A stretch of 64,000 bases of DNA, taken from the NCBI RefSeq assembly GCF_024159265.1, contig NZ_JAMYWY010000001.1, positions 3,162,001 to 3,226,000 of the forward strand, in the 5' to 3' direction. The notes under the pieces were generated by a model, which ran no database searches, had not been told where the DNA came from, and saw only the letters and a program-made list of their open reading frames with translations. The translations under genes and the position numbers were made by a program. Origin of the DNA: Paenibacillus sp. 1781tsa1 (GTDB lineage Bacteria > Bacillota > Bacilli > Paenibacillales > Paenibacillaceae). Of this stretch, positions 27,084 to 36,094 are shown in pieces (the first letter of the stretch is position 1; each line of letters starts with the position of its first letter).

Positions 27084-28385
27084 ATGGATACCTATATGAT
27101 TTTTTCCATCATCTTCGTGACCTTGCTCATGGCGTTTCAGGCGAATTTTTATTTTGATTCTGTGCTGGGCAAGTCCAAGCGGAAGCCAAAGAGAGCGATC
27201 TATTTCATGGCATTTATTGTCCTGGATTATTTTTATTTGGCAACTTCCTTCTCCGACATCGTTTCGACAGCGATTGCCCTGGTATTAATCTTCAGTCTGG
27301 CACAATCCTATGATGTGGAGCTTAAAATCAAGCTTGTTTTTACCATCCTGTACGGGGTCTTAATTACGATGGCGAATACGATAGCTGTATATATTCTCGG
27401 CGTTTTGGAATCGACTGGAGATTTCATCTCTTGGGAACAGTTCAATGGAGAAAACCACTGGATTCTCTCCAAGGTGATGCTGCTAGGTTGCAGTATCATG
27501 TTCATTGTTATTCAAGTTGTCCGTCTAGTCGCCAAACGTAGAAGTTTTGCTGTGCATTATCGTTATTATTTGCTGTTTCTCATCGTGCCGATCATTACGA
27601 TCTATCAGATCAATGTGGCCTCCATCTATAGTGAAAAAAACATTTTCTACGTTTTTTCTGTACTAGGCTCTCTATTTCTCAATGTGTTCATTGTTTATGT
27701 ATTCGATAATATGGTGGAAAAGGTACAGCTTACGCATGAAAATAGCCAGTTACAGCGTCAGATGGACTACCAGGATGCCAACTATGAGAAGACCGTTCAC
27801 AGTTTCAAAAACATTAAATCCATCATTCATGATATCAATCAGCAATTTCTGTATATTGAAGAATGTATCAAACGTAACGAATTGGCGGCGGCAGGTGACC
27901 ATATCAAGTCTACATTACATACCATTGAAGGTGCATATCAGCGGGTGAACTCCGGCAATCTGGTGATTGATGCTCTCGTTACGAATACCCTGGCTATGGG
28001 GCAGGCAAATGGAATCAAAATCGATACCAAAATCCAGCTTCACTCGCAACATATCCAGATTGATCGATATGATCTATGTGTGGTGCTCGGTAACATGCTC
28101 GATAACGCCATTGAGGCCTCCAAGAAAGTTAGACAGGCGGAGGATCGATATGTCCTCATTGCCATTCACTCCACATCATCCGCACTTGTCATCCAGATTA
28201 TGAATCATGTAGAGCAACCGATCGTTGATTTGAAAAGTGAGAAGCCCAATCCGGAGTACCATGGGATCGGGCTAACCAATATATCGAGAATGTGCGAGAA
28301 ATATGGTGGACATATGAGCATTGAGCATCAGCATCGGAAGTTTAACAACATGGTGGTGCTTCCATTTCACTCCGAGAATCCCTGA
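27084..28385 (+). CDS. Sensor histidine kinase, GHKL type (AgrC-like)
   Basis: This 433-residue kinase has about six transmembrane segments in residues 1-215, then a coiled coil and GHKL kinase core. Marks are SIIHDINQQF (phospho-acceptor His), VLGNMLDNAIEASKK (N box) and YHGIGLTNISRMCEKYGG (G box). The six-helix sensor plus LytTR partner resembles Agr-type peptide sensing. The next gene is a secreted serine hydrolase with its own ribosome site, behind an intervening terminator. The stop overlaps that terminator. Confidence 0.88.
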   Translation: MDTYMIFSIIFVTLLMAFQANFYFDSVLGKSKRKPKRAIYFMAFIVLDYFYLATSFSDIVSTAIALVLIFSLAQSYDVELKIKLVFTILYGVLITMANTIAVYILGVLESTGDFISWEQFNGENHWILSKVMLLGCSIMFIVIQVVRLVAKRRSFAVHYRYYLLFLIVPIITIYQINVASIYSEKNIFYVFSVLGSLFLNVFIVYVFDNMVEKVQLTHENSQLQRQMDYQDANYEKTVHSFKNIKSIIHDINQQFLYIEECIKRNELAAAGDHIKSTLHTIEGAYQRVNSGNLVIDALVTNTLAMGQANGIKIDTKIQLHSQHIQIDRYDLCVVLGNMLDNAIEASKKVRQAEDRYVLIAIHSTSSALVIQIMNHVEQPIVDLKSEKPNPEYHGIGLTNISRMCEKYGGHMSIEHQHRKFNNMVVLPFHSENP

Positions 28386-28411
28386 ACCTACCGTTCGGGG
28401 ATTGTTTTTTT
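28377..28411 (+). terminator. Rho-independent terminator overlapping the kinase stop codon
   Basis: AATCCCTGAAC (28377-28387) pairs with GTTCGGGGATT (28393-28403), with one G-U, across CTACC, followed by T7. The TGA stop lies in the 5' arm. Confidence 0.85.
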
Positions 28412-28496
28412 CCATTCAGGGTCCGTTCGCGCTAGTTAAATCTTTTCTGAGATATGATGAATCCATTCATAAGAATATGTGAGGGAGGACATGAGG

Positions 28497-30548
28497 ATGA
28501 AAAAATTAATTAGTCTTTTATGTACAGCGGTACTTGTAATTACACCGATGTCAGGTGTCAGCGCAGAGGCGAATACCACTACAACGATTGAGGAACGGGC
28601 GGAGCAGATCGCCACGGAGATGGTGCAAAACTACGGTGTCACCAGTGTCCAATATGCAATCATGGATGAAGGGGAATTCATTTTATCAGATAGTGTTGGA
28701 TTGCACGACAAGGCATCACAGAAGCCAATAGACAAGGAAAGCATGTATGGCATAGGTTCGGTTAGCAAAATGGTTGTTACGGCAGCTGCCATGAAGCTGG
28801 TTGATTCCGGCAAAATTGATCTGGATGAGCCGCTTACTTCGTATATCAAGGACTTTAAAATGGCAGATGAGCGCTATACTCAAATTACACCGCGTATGTT
28901 GATGAACCATTCATCCGGTCTTTACGGCACACATTATGGAAACAGCATGTTGTTTGACGATAATGACACCCGTAATCATGACGAACTATTGCTCAAACTC
29001 CAGTCCGAAAAACTGAAATCCAAGCCGGGAGCTTATTCTGTCTACTGCAATGATGGCTTCCAGTTGCTGGAGCTTATGGTGGAACGGGTAAGTGGGTTAA
29101 CCTACAGCGAATATATCGACCAGTATTTCAGCGAGCCGTTGAAATTGGATTCAACGAAGACGCCACTGGATGACTTTGATAGAAAGCAGTTATCCGAAAC
29201 CTATTGGCCAACACTTGCAATGAAGATGCCGACCGAAAATGCAAACATTATCGGTACAGGCGGAGTGTACTCCACCGCAGAGGAGTTGAGTCAATTCGGA
29301 GAGGTTTTAATGGGGAACAGACCGGATATTCTTTCCGAATCTGCAGTGAAGGCCATGCAATCACATGAATATCGTAAGGGCATGTGGGTATCAGATGAGC
29401 AAAATACGATCAATTATGGCTTGGGGTGGGATTCGGTTGACCTTGCACCCTTTAGCGATTATGGGATTAAAGCGCTTGCCAAAGGCGGAGATACCATGTT
29501 GTACCATGCCGTGTTAATCACCATACCGGAACATGATATTTCAATGGCGGTCCTATCCTCTGGCGGATCTTCCGTCTACAATCAGATGTTTGCCAGCAAA
29601 GTGCTGCTGGAAGTTCTGGCGGATCAAGGTATCATTGACAAGGTTAAACCCGATCAGACCTTCTCGTCACCCAACAAAGTGAAGATGCCCAGGGAATTAA
29701 GCGCGTACTCCGGTCTCTATGGTACGGTAGGAGAGACGTTGGACATAAAGATCAAGGATGACGAGTTCAAATTGCCAGCATTGCTGGGTGGTATTATTCC
29801 AGAGCAGAACTATGTGTACACAGGCGATGAACATTTTACTAGTTCAGATGGCAGCGTGAAAGTCAGTTTTGTGAAGGAACGTAATGACAAGGTGTATGTT
29901 AAAGTTAATGGCGTTATAACGCTACCAGGCATAGGCCAAACCATAATGAACACATATGATTATCAAAAACTGGATCAACATGCGCTGGACGCAACAACAA
30001 AAGAGAAATGGACAGCTCGTGACGGTTCGAAATATTACGCACTGGATGAAAAAATAACATCGATCTTTTATCTGCTTCCATCGATGCTGATCAAAAATCT
30101 GTCTGTTGATGCTCAAAATGGTTTCGCCAATGGCACGGAAATCATGGATGCGAATAATGCACAGAATATCGCCCAGATTCCTGTGATGAACGGAAGAGAC
30201 GCATTTGATCTGCAATTTTACACGAAGAATGGTGCCGAGATTTTGATCCAGGATGGGCAGGAATACATTGCAGAGGATGCAATTAATCCAATCTTTGGTG
30301 GTAAAAAAGGAATGACGACTATCCCGGCAAACGGTCAAGCAAGGTGGTATACGATCGACGCCCGATCGGCGAACAAATCCATTACGGTGGATTCTCCGAA
30401 GAGCGGAGGTTACGCAGTGTATGATGAACAAGGGGAAATGGTTGACTTCTCTGTAGCAACCAATCAGAAATCGACGAATCTCCCGAAAAGTGGTTTTATC
30501 GTTTTTGGTGGTGACGCCGGTGATGTATTCCAGATTGAATTAAAGTAA
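28497..30548 (+). CDS. Secreted serine hydrolase, beta-lactamase class C / penicillin-binding-protein family
   Basis: This 683-residue protein has a signal peptide (cleavage near SGVSAEA, about residue 23) and a serine-hydrolase domain (about 30-385). It shows SVSK (Ser88, Lys91), YCN (Tyr183, Asn185) and KGG (329-331), the SxxK/YxN/KTG set of class C enzymes. The C-terminal 300 residues look like lipocalin-like and beta-sandwich additions seen in secreted esterase or D-aminopeptidase relatives. ATG 28497 is eight bases from GGAGG (28484-28488); upstream GTG 28479 and ATG 28491 are too close to it. It may act on peptides, esters or cell wall. Confidence 0.85.
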   Translation: MKKLISLLCTAVLVITPMSGVSAEANTTTTIEERAEQIATEMVQNYGVTSVQYAIMDEGEFILSDSVGLHDKASQKPIDKESMYGIGSVSKMVVTAAAMKLVDSGKIDLDEPLTSYIKDFKMADERYTQITPRMLMNHSSGLYGTHYGNSMLFDDNDTRNHDELLLKLQSEKLKSKPGAYSVYCNDGFQLLELMVERVSGLTYSEYIDQYFSEPLKLDSTKTPLDDFDRKQLSETYWPTLAMKMPTENANIIGTGGVYSTAEELSQFGEVLMGNRPDILSESAVKAMQSHEYRKGMWVSDEQNTINYGLGWDSVDLAPFSDYGIKALAKGGDTMLYHAVLITIPEHDISMAVLSSGGSSVYNQMFASKVLLEVLADQGIIDKVKPDQTFSSPNKVKMPRELSAYSGLYGTVGETLDIKIKDDEFKLPALLGGIIPEQNYVYTGDEHFTSSDGSVKVSFVKERNDKVYVKVNGVITLPGIGQTIMNTYDYQKLDQHALDATTKEKWTARDGSKYYALDEKITSIFYLLPSMLIKNLSVDAQNGFANGTEIMDANNAQNIAQIPVMNGRDAFDLQFYTKNGAEILIQDGQEYIAEDAINPIFGGKKGMTTIPANGQARWYTIDARSANKSITVDSPKSGGYAVYDEQGEMVDFSVATNQKSTNLPKSGFIVFGGDAGDVFQIELK

Positions 30549-30610
30549 AGCAGGGATCTCGCTTACAAATTCACGTTCCCAACGTGTCTATAAATAATGT
30601 CGTATTCAGG

Positions 30611-30634
30611 AAGTCGCCTTATGGCGGCTTTTTT
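30611..30634 (+). terminator. Rho-independent terminator (GTCGCC family)
   Basis: AAGTCGCC (30611-30618) pairs with GGCGGCTT (30623-30630) across TTAT and is followed by T. Confidence 0.85.
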
Positions 30635-30740
30635 GATGTTTTAGAATAATTTAACAATCGGGTAACTTTTCGGCCTCACTGCTCGTTATATTTTATGAAG
30701 TTATATATAGGCTCATTTTTCACAGGAGGAATCACTTTCT

Positions 30741-32144
30741 ATGATCAATCGACATAAACGTCACGCAATGAAGCAATGGAAAAGAAGAACAGGCAGACCC
30801 ATCATTGCTGGCCTTACTGCCGGAATACTGATGGTTCACGGAGTCCTTGGCGTGCTGCCATCTCAGGCACATGCTGAAGCATCGGATGTATCCATTCGTA
30901 ACTGGTATTCGTATCAGCGAATCACTGTACCTGAACTGAAACCTACTTGGACAGCAAATGTAGATAACTATCTGAATATGAATGAGACGTACATCGGAGC
31001 TAATGCTATTGCTGAAGAAGGCAAAGTATTCACGTTTGCTGGTTCAAAGCTGATTGCACTCGATGCGACAACAGGTAAACGGCTGTGGACTTACGGCAAA
31101 GATCTGACACCTTACATCACCTATCAAAACGGCATCCTTTACGGACTGACCAGTGATCATAAGCCTTATGCCTTGAATGCAAAAACAGGCAAAGCAAAAT
31201 GGCAATCTGTCACATCCACCTGGATTGATACGTATCAACGTACAGAAGTCTTGATTCCAACGATGGATACCCTCTACGTGATTAAGGGGAGTACAACGTT
31301 TGCTTTGGATATCAAGTCAGGTAAACTGCGTTGGACGGCAGATGAACCGCTGGGTGAAGGCCATGGTACCGAATATCTTGAAGAGTCGAATGGTGTGGTA
31401 CTGAGAACCTTTTTAGTCCAAGGAGCACTCACGTCCACTCAGCTTAATGCATATGACAAGAAAACGGGCAAGAAGCTATGGGGTCATTTTGGTCAGGGGA
31501 AGGCTCTGCAGATCAAAGACGGTCTTGTATACTCAGCGGACTACTATTCTCCGATGTTGGAATATGACGAGTCTTCACCTGAACGCAAATGGAAAGTTAA
31601 TGCGTACAACTTGAAGACTGGTATGTTAAAAGGAAGTCAGGAGTACACTTGGAAAATTCCTGGTGATCCACCCTATGTGAAAGGGTATGGCGGAATTTTT
31701 GCGAGTAAAGATAAACTATACATTTTACAAGGGGATAAGATAGCGGAGTACTCGTTGACCTCAACCAAGTCGGAACCCAAGCCACTTCGAACTTTTCATA
31801 GCCCTCATGGAGAAAATATGGTGTGGGTTGGCATTACACAGGAACGGTTGATCTTCAAAAATGCCAATACAGGAGAGCTCACAGGCATTAAGCTGGCAAA
31901 TGGTCAGGAGGTGCAGTGGCATGGTGATGCTCCCGTTTCTCAGATTGATGTATATGGTAAAGGCATGTATCGAGCGCAACGTAACGGCACCCTGCTTGCA
32001 CTCAACATGATGACGGGGCAGCCTGCTTTTCGAGTCTCCACCGGTGGTGACCTGCACAACACGACGTTGAAGACAAACGGAATGATCATCATTCAAGCCG
32101 AAGGCAAACTTCTTGGGGTTAAGCTTCCAGCATCGCTGAAATAA
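30741..32144 (+). CDS. Secreted PQQ-repeat (BamB-like) beta-propeller protein
   Basis: This 467-residue protein has a long twin-basic N-terminus and signal peptide ending near AHAEA (residue 46). The rest consists of PQQ-type repeats: LIALDATTGKRLWTYG, PYALNAKTGKAKWQS, TFALDIKSGKLRWTA, LNAYDKKTGKKLWGH and LLALNMMTGQPAFRV. Such seven- or eight-bladed propellers are usually scaffolds or binding proteins, without bound PQQ. It is monocistronic with a terminator at 32172. Its partner is unknown. Confidence 0.83.
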   Translation: MINRHKRHAMKQWKRRTGRPIIAGLTAGILMVHGVLGVLPSQAHAEASDVSIRNWYSYQRITVPELKPTWTANVDNYLNMNETYIGANAIAEEGKVFTFAGSKLIALDATTGKRLWTYGKDLTPYITYQNGILYGLTSDHKPYALNAKTGKAKWQSVTSTWIDTYQRTEVLIPTMDTLYVIKGSTTFALDIKSGKLRWTADEPLGEGHGTEYLEESNGVVLRTFLVQGALTSTQLNAYDKKTGKKLWGHFGQGKALQIKDGLVYSADYYSPMLEYDESSPERKWKVNAYNLKTGMLKGSQEYTWKIPGDPPYVKGYGGIFASKDKLYILQGDKIAEYSLTSTKSEPKPLRTFHSPHGENMVWVGITQERLIFKNANTGELTGIKLANGQEVQWHGDAPVSQIDVYGKGMYRAQRNGTLLALNMMTGQPAFRVSTGGDLHNTTLKTNGMIIIQAEGKLLGVKLPASLK

Positions 32145-32171
32145 GTGATTCAGAATGAAAATTAAGGGAGA

Positions 32172-32216
32172 AGACCGGATCATGGCATAGTATTCGCTTC
32201 TAATCCGGTCTCTTTC
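32172..32216. terminator. Bidirectional terminator
   Basis: AGACCGGAT (32172-32180) pairs with ATCCGGTCT (32203-32211), with T-rich flanks on both sides. It serves the propeller gene and the convergent methyltransferase gene. Confidence 0.8.
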
Positions 32217-32891
32217 TTATTTTTGCGCGTAAAATACCGCAAAGTCCAAGGATTTGTACATGCAATCAACCACAGGAAACCCCGCTTCTTCCAACCACAC
32301 AAACTGATCCTCCAGCGTGGCATTGATATCCACTTTGCGTCTTTCAATCGAAGCCGAGATGGCTTCCTCAGACAAACCACTTTGATGAATTGCTTCTAAC
32401 CACCGCTCGCGGTAATAGGTGTCTGTATCGGGGGTTCTTCCCTGAACCTGATCTGCGTTAATGAAGCGACCACCTGGTTCTAACAGCTTATGTACAATTT
32501 CAAATACCTTTCTCTTGTCAGCGTGGGTCAGATGGTGAATAGACAGGGAGGAAATAATCATATCGTAGGAACTGGTAAAGTTATACTTTGAGTAATCCCC
32601 GACCAAGTACTCTACATGTGTAGCATCAGCAAACCTTCGACGTGCCCCTTCGAGCATCTGATCACTGATGTCGATTAAGGTTAATCGTGCGTTGGGATAC
32701 TTTTGCAGGACTAATCCTGAGAGAAGCCCCGTTCCTGCACCCAGATCAAGAATACGTGGCGAATCGAGCGAACATTCCATTAGATTCAGAGCCATTCCAT
32801 AGAAATCATCAAAACAAGGGATAAGCTGTTTTCGCTGCACATCATAATCTTGCGCTACCTTATCGAACAGTTGCTTTACTGAGAGTTCCAT
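32217..32891 (-). CDS. Class I SAM-dependent methyltransferase
   Basis: This 224-residue protein has the SAM-binding motif ILDLGAGTGLLSG, the acidic LIDISD end of strand two, and SSLSIHHLTHADK and LLEPGGRFINADQ as motifs three and four. ATG at 32889-32891 is seven or eight bases after AGGAGTG; an upstream in-frame ATG (32921) has no ribosome site. It is divergent from the SDR gene. The acceptor is unknown. Confidence 0.88.
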   Translation of the reverse strand: MELSVKQLFDKVAQDYDVQRKQLIPCFDDFYGMALNLMECSLDSPRILDLGAGTGLLSGLVLQKYPNARLTLIDISDQMLEGARRRFADATHVEYLVGDYSKYNFTSSYDMIISSLSIHHLTHADKRKVFEIVHKLLEPGGRFINADQVQGRTPDTDTYYRERWLEAIHQSGLSEEAISASIERRKVDINATLEDQFVWLEEAGFPVVDCMYKSLDFAVFYAQK

Positions 32892-33020
32892 ATGCTCATC
32901 ACTCCTTGAGGTTTTCTCCATAGTTTACAAACTGGAAGGAAACAAGGGAAATACTGATTATGGATAAGTTCATAGGCTGGAACTATGGGTTCCGATTCTC
33001 TGCCATGGGGAATAACCCAT

Positions 33021-33051
33021 TTGACTTAGACCACACTCTAAGGTGTAGACT
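33021..33051 (+). promoter_or_regulatory. MerR-type promoter (19-bp spacer) of the SDR gene
   Basis: TTGACT (33021-33026) and TAGACT (33046-33051) are separated by 19 bases. CTTAGA (33025-33030) and TCTAAG (33037-33042) form a perfect dyad there. A 19-bp spacer with dyad is the signature of MerR-activated promoters. Confidence 0.7.
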
Positions 33052-33088
33052 TGGCAAAAGAAAAACTATTGCCAAGGAGTTGAACAAT

Positions 33089-34069
33089 ATGACACAAGAA
33101 AATAATTTCAAAACTTTACAACGTAAAATGGGCTCTGGCTTCAACCATAACAGTACAGCGCAGGATGTATTGAGAGATCTCGACTTGTCAGGACAGCTTG
33201 CTATTGTAACAGGCGGTTATTCAGGATTGGGGCTCGAGACGACACGTGCGCTTGTTAGTGCGGGGGCGCGGGTAGTGGTGACTGCGCGTCGTCCAGCGGT
33301 TGCCCAGGAAGCACTCTCTGGTCTGGAAGGTGTTGAGATAGATGCACTGGACCTCGCTGATTTATCCAGCGTTCGTGCTTTTGCCGAGCGGTTTCTGGAG
33401 AGTGATCGCAATATCGACATGCTGATTCTTAATGCGGGTATCATGGCTTGTCCGGAGACAAGGGTAGGTCCGGGCTGGGAAGCTCAATTTGCAACCAATC
33501 ACCTAGGCCACTTTGCACTGACTAATCTGTTATGGCCAGCACTCTCAAGTCAGGGTGGCGCACGTGTTGTTTCCTTGGCATCAGCGGGACATCATTTCTC
33601 ACCAATTCGTTGGGATGACATCCAGTTTGAACATGGTTATGAGAAATTCCCTGCTTATGGACAGTCCAAGACAGCAACCATTTTATTCAGCGTTGAGCTG
33701 GACAGACGTGGTGCTGAACAGGGAGTGCGTGCGTTCTCGGTTCATCCAGGTGGAATAATGACGCCGTTGCAGCGTCATATGCCGAAAGATGAGATGATTG
33801 CTCTGGGATGGATTGATGAATCTGGACAAGTCGCCAATCCGGCGTTCAAAACACCTGAGCAGGGGGCGGCAACGCAAGTCTGGGCAGCAACCTCTCCTCA
33901 GCTTGAGGGCAAAGGCGGTGTCTACTGCGAGGATTGTGACATCAGTGAAATGGCTCCCGAAGATGGAGGTTTCTACGGGGTGAAGGAATATGCGATTGAT
34001 CCTGAGCAAGCTCTTCGTCTATGGAAACTGTCCGTGGAGCTGACGGATACGGATATCCCAACCACGTAA
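33089..34069 (+). CDS. Short-chain dehydrogenase/reductase (retinol-dehydrogenase-like)
   Basis: This 326-residue SDR is of the longer retinol-dehydrogenase/WWOX-like type. It shows TGGYSGLG (cofactor), ILNAGIMA (the NAG strand), SLASAGHH (active Ser) and YGQSKTA (YxxxK). The open frame reaches back to 32960, but AAGGAG (33074-33079) precedes ATG 33089. The MerR-type promoter upstream suggests induction by an electrophile or other stress; no merR gene is adjacent. Confidence 0.87.
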   Translation: MTQENNFKTLQRKMGSGFNHNSTAQDVLRDLDLSGQLAIVTGGYSGLGLETTRALVSAGARVVVTARRPAVAQEALSGLEGVEIDALDLADLSSVRAFAERFLESDRNIDMLILNAGIMACPETRVGPGWEAQFATNHLGHFALTNLLWPALSSQGGARVVSLASAGHHFSPIRWDDIQFEHGYEKFPAYGQSKTATILFSVELDRRGAEQGVRAFSVHPGGIMTPLQRHMPKDEMIALGWIDESGQVANPAFKTPEQGAATQVWAATSPQLEGKGGVYCEDCDISEMAPEDGGFYGVKEYAIDPEQALRLWKLSVELTDTDIPTT

Positions 34070-34108
34070 AACCTTGATTTACACAACAATTAAATTGAGA
34101 TACACACT

Positions 34109-34144
34109 AAACGCTACTGAAGTTGTCAGTAGCGTTTTTTTATA
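34109..34144 (+). terminator. Rho-independent terminator
   Basis: AAACGCTACTGA (34109-34120) pairs perfectly with TCAGTAGCGTTT (34126-34137) across AGTTG and is followed by a T run. Confidence 0.92.
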
Positions 34145-34336
34145 TTTTTGCTCATACGAATTAAGAAAGTAACATCCCTCATGGTTAGGTGAATATCATA
34201 TATCAGAATAGAGGGAAGAAAGGATACATTATACGGCTCAGTGAACTGAAATAACTGTGATGGATTGTAATGTGAGTGCTTTTCCATTTAAAATAGAGGA
34301 ATCATGTTCTTTTTGAGAACGCAGGGAGAGAAAATC

Positions 34337-35227
34337 ATGAATATTTTTGAGCAACACATACCTTTGGAAAAAGTGAAATTTAATGAACCGCTAAAAAATC
34401 ACACGTTTATTAAAATTGGTGGCAAAGCAGATATCCTCATCCATCCAACAACGATAGACGAAATCACTAAAATCGTAGAGATTGCCAACATACATCAATT
34501 GCCGCTGACGGTTATTGGCAAAGGCTCCAACGTCATCATTAAAGATGAAGGCATCCGTGGCGTAACCATTTCCCTTAGTCATTTCGATCAAATTAAAGTG
34601 AATGAGGACAGCATGATTGCGCAAAGCGGCGTTGACATCATTGATGTATCCAGACTTGCTTTGGAGCATAGCTTAACTGGTTTGGAGTTTGCCTGTGGTA
34701 TTCCCGGAAGCACGGGGGGCGCACTTTATATGAATGCGGGTGCCTATGGCGGTCAGATCGCAGATGTTGTTGAACGAGCAACTGTGATCACCAAAGACGG
34801 TGCAGTGTTGGAGATCCCGCGAGAAGAGATGAAGTTTGGTTATCGAAATAGTCTCTTCAAGATGGATCACTATATCATACTGGAGGCCGAATTCGGACTC
34901 AAAAAAGGAAACAAGGAAGATATTGCAAGCAAAATGAAGGAGCTAACGTTCCTGAGAGAATCCAAGCAGCCGCTTGAGTTCCCCTCTTGTGGAAGTGTAT
35001 TTAAACGACCTGAAGGACATTTTGCCGGTAAACTGATTCAGGATTGTAACTTGCAGGGCACTCGCATCGGAGGCGCAGAGATCTCCATGAAGCATGCAGG
35101 TTTTATCGTAAATGTGGATCACGCTACTGCCCAGGATTATATGGATCTGATCCAATTTATTCAGAAGAAAGTATATGATACGTTCCAGGTTGAATTGGAA
35201 ACCGAAGTCATCTTTCTGGGAGAATAG
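34337..35227 (+). CDS. murB: UDP-N-acetylenolpyruvoylglucosamine reductase MurB
   Basis: This 296-residue FAD enzyme makes UDP-MurNAc for peptidoglycan. FIKIGGKADILIHP and VIGKGSNVIIKDEGIRG are the FAD-binding parts, GIPGSTGGALYMNAGAYGG is the pyrophosphate loop, and CGSVFKRPEG carries the catalytic Ser. EVIFLG closes the family's C-terminal strand. GGGAGAG precedes ATG 34337; the in-frame ATG 34304 has no ribosome site. It is monocistronic and away from other mur genes. Other murB copies may exist elsewhere, as in many Bacilli. Confidence 0.93.
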   Translation: MNIFEQHIPLEKVKFNEPLKNHTFIKIGGKADILIHPTTIDEITKIVEIANIHQLPLTVIGKGSNVIIKDEGIRGVTISLSHFDQIKVNEDSMIAQSGVDIIDVSRLALEHSLTGLEFACGIPGSTGGALYMNAGAYGGQIADVVERATVITKDGAVLEIPREEMKFGYRNSLFKMDHYIILEAEFGLKKGNKEDIASKMKELTFLRESKQPLEFPSCGSVFKRPEGHFAGKLIQDCNLQGTRIGGAEISMKHAGFIVNVDHATAQDYMDLIQFIQKKVYDTFQVELETEVIFLGE

Positions 35228-35244
35228 CTTCGATGAATGACTTG

Positions 35245-35270
35245 AAAGGTCGCCGTTGGCGACCTTTTTT
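35245..35270 (+). terminator. Rho-independent terminator (GTCGCC family)
   Basis: AAAGGTCGCC (35245-35254) pairs perfectly with GGCGACCTTT (35258-35267) across GTT, then T run. Confidence 0.92.
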
Positions 35271-35374
35271 GATTGGACGAATTGGACTCAACCAAGAATC
35301 CATATGCTAATTATGGTAATATCAGAGTGATTGTATTTAATATTTCATCGTTATTATAAGGAGTGCACTTGGAG

Positions 35375-36070
35375 ATGTCCAAACGTAACAGGAGAATCCT
35401 GCTAATCGCGGCAATGGTAATTTTACTGTCCCCCTTGTTAGTCCTGACATATATGTATATGAATGAACGTGCAGGCGGGCTAGCTGATCAACGGATATCC
35501 AAGCTTTGGGGATTGAGTGAACCTATACATATTCCTATAGCGAACAGTCCTGAGAGCGCAGTTCAGGAATTTAGAGGTGAGTTTTATACCTCCCAATTTA
35601 TTCATCAGGAGGCCGTAGACGGAGGCATGATTTTGTTCACACAAAAAAAGGGGCGGGAAAACAACAGTAATCTTCAAATGGAGTATACCCGCAAGAACAT
35701 TTTCGGATGGAAATGGGTATGGGGCGGGGGTTATTCCATAAGTGAGGGTCTAGACACCAAGTTTGCTTTGAATTATATGAATATACCGAAGTTGGATAAA
35801 GTCTCGGCCCCGTTTCCCATGTTGTTTGGTGACATAATAGACCCAATCATCAGACGTGTAACTGTTGAGATCAAGCAAAATGGAAAACCAGTAGCGATAG
35901 AAACCAAATTGGTTGAAGTGAGTCGGGACCAGCTGATCTGGTATGCCTTCCTGCCATCCGCAGCAGATATCCCTTATATAATTCAAGCTTATAATGTTGA
36001 GGGCGAACTTATAGCAAGCAAACGAATTGAAGATGCGAATGACAGCGGCTCATTGAATGTTGAAAGATGA
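35375..36070 (+). CDS. Membrane-anchored protein of unknown function
   Basis: This 231-residue protein has one N-terminal transmembrane helix (about residues 8-28) and an outside domain of mixed strands (WVWGGGYSISEG, VTVEIKQNGKPV). It ends in a polar tail. I do not recognise the family. AAGGAG (35358-35363) is 11 bases before ATG 35375; GTG 35363 would extend it by four codons. It converges on the DUF817 gene. Confidence 0.65.
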   Translation: MSKRNRRILLIAAMVILLSPLLVLTYMYMNERAGGLADQRISKLWGLSEPIHIPIANSPESAVQEFRGEFYTSQFIHQEAVDGGMILFTQKKGRENNSNLQMEYTRKNIFGWKWVWGGGYSISEGLDTKFALNYMNIPKLDKVSAPFPMLFGDIIDPIIRRVTVEIKQNGKPVAIETKLVEVSRDQLIWYAFLPSAADIPYIIQAYNVEGELIASKRIEDANDSGSLNVER

Positions 36071-36094
36071 TTCATATAGATGTGATGATGGATA

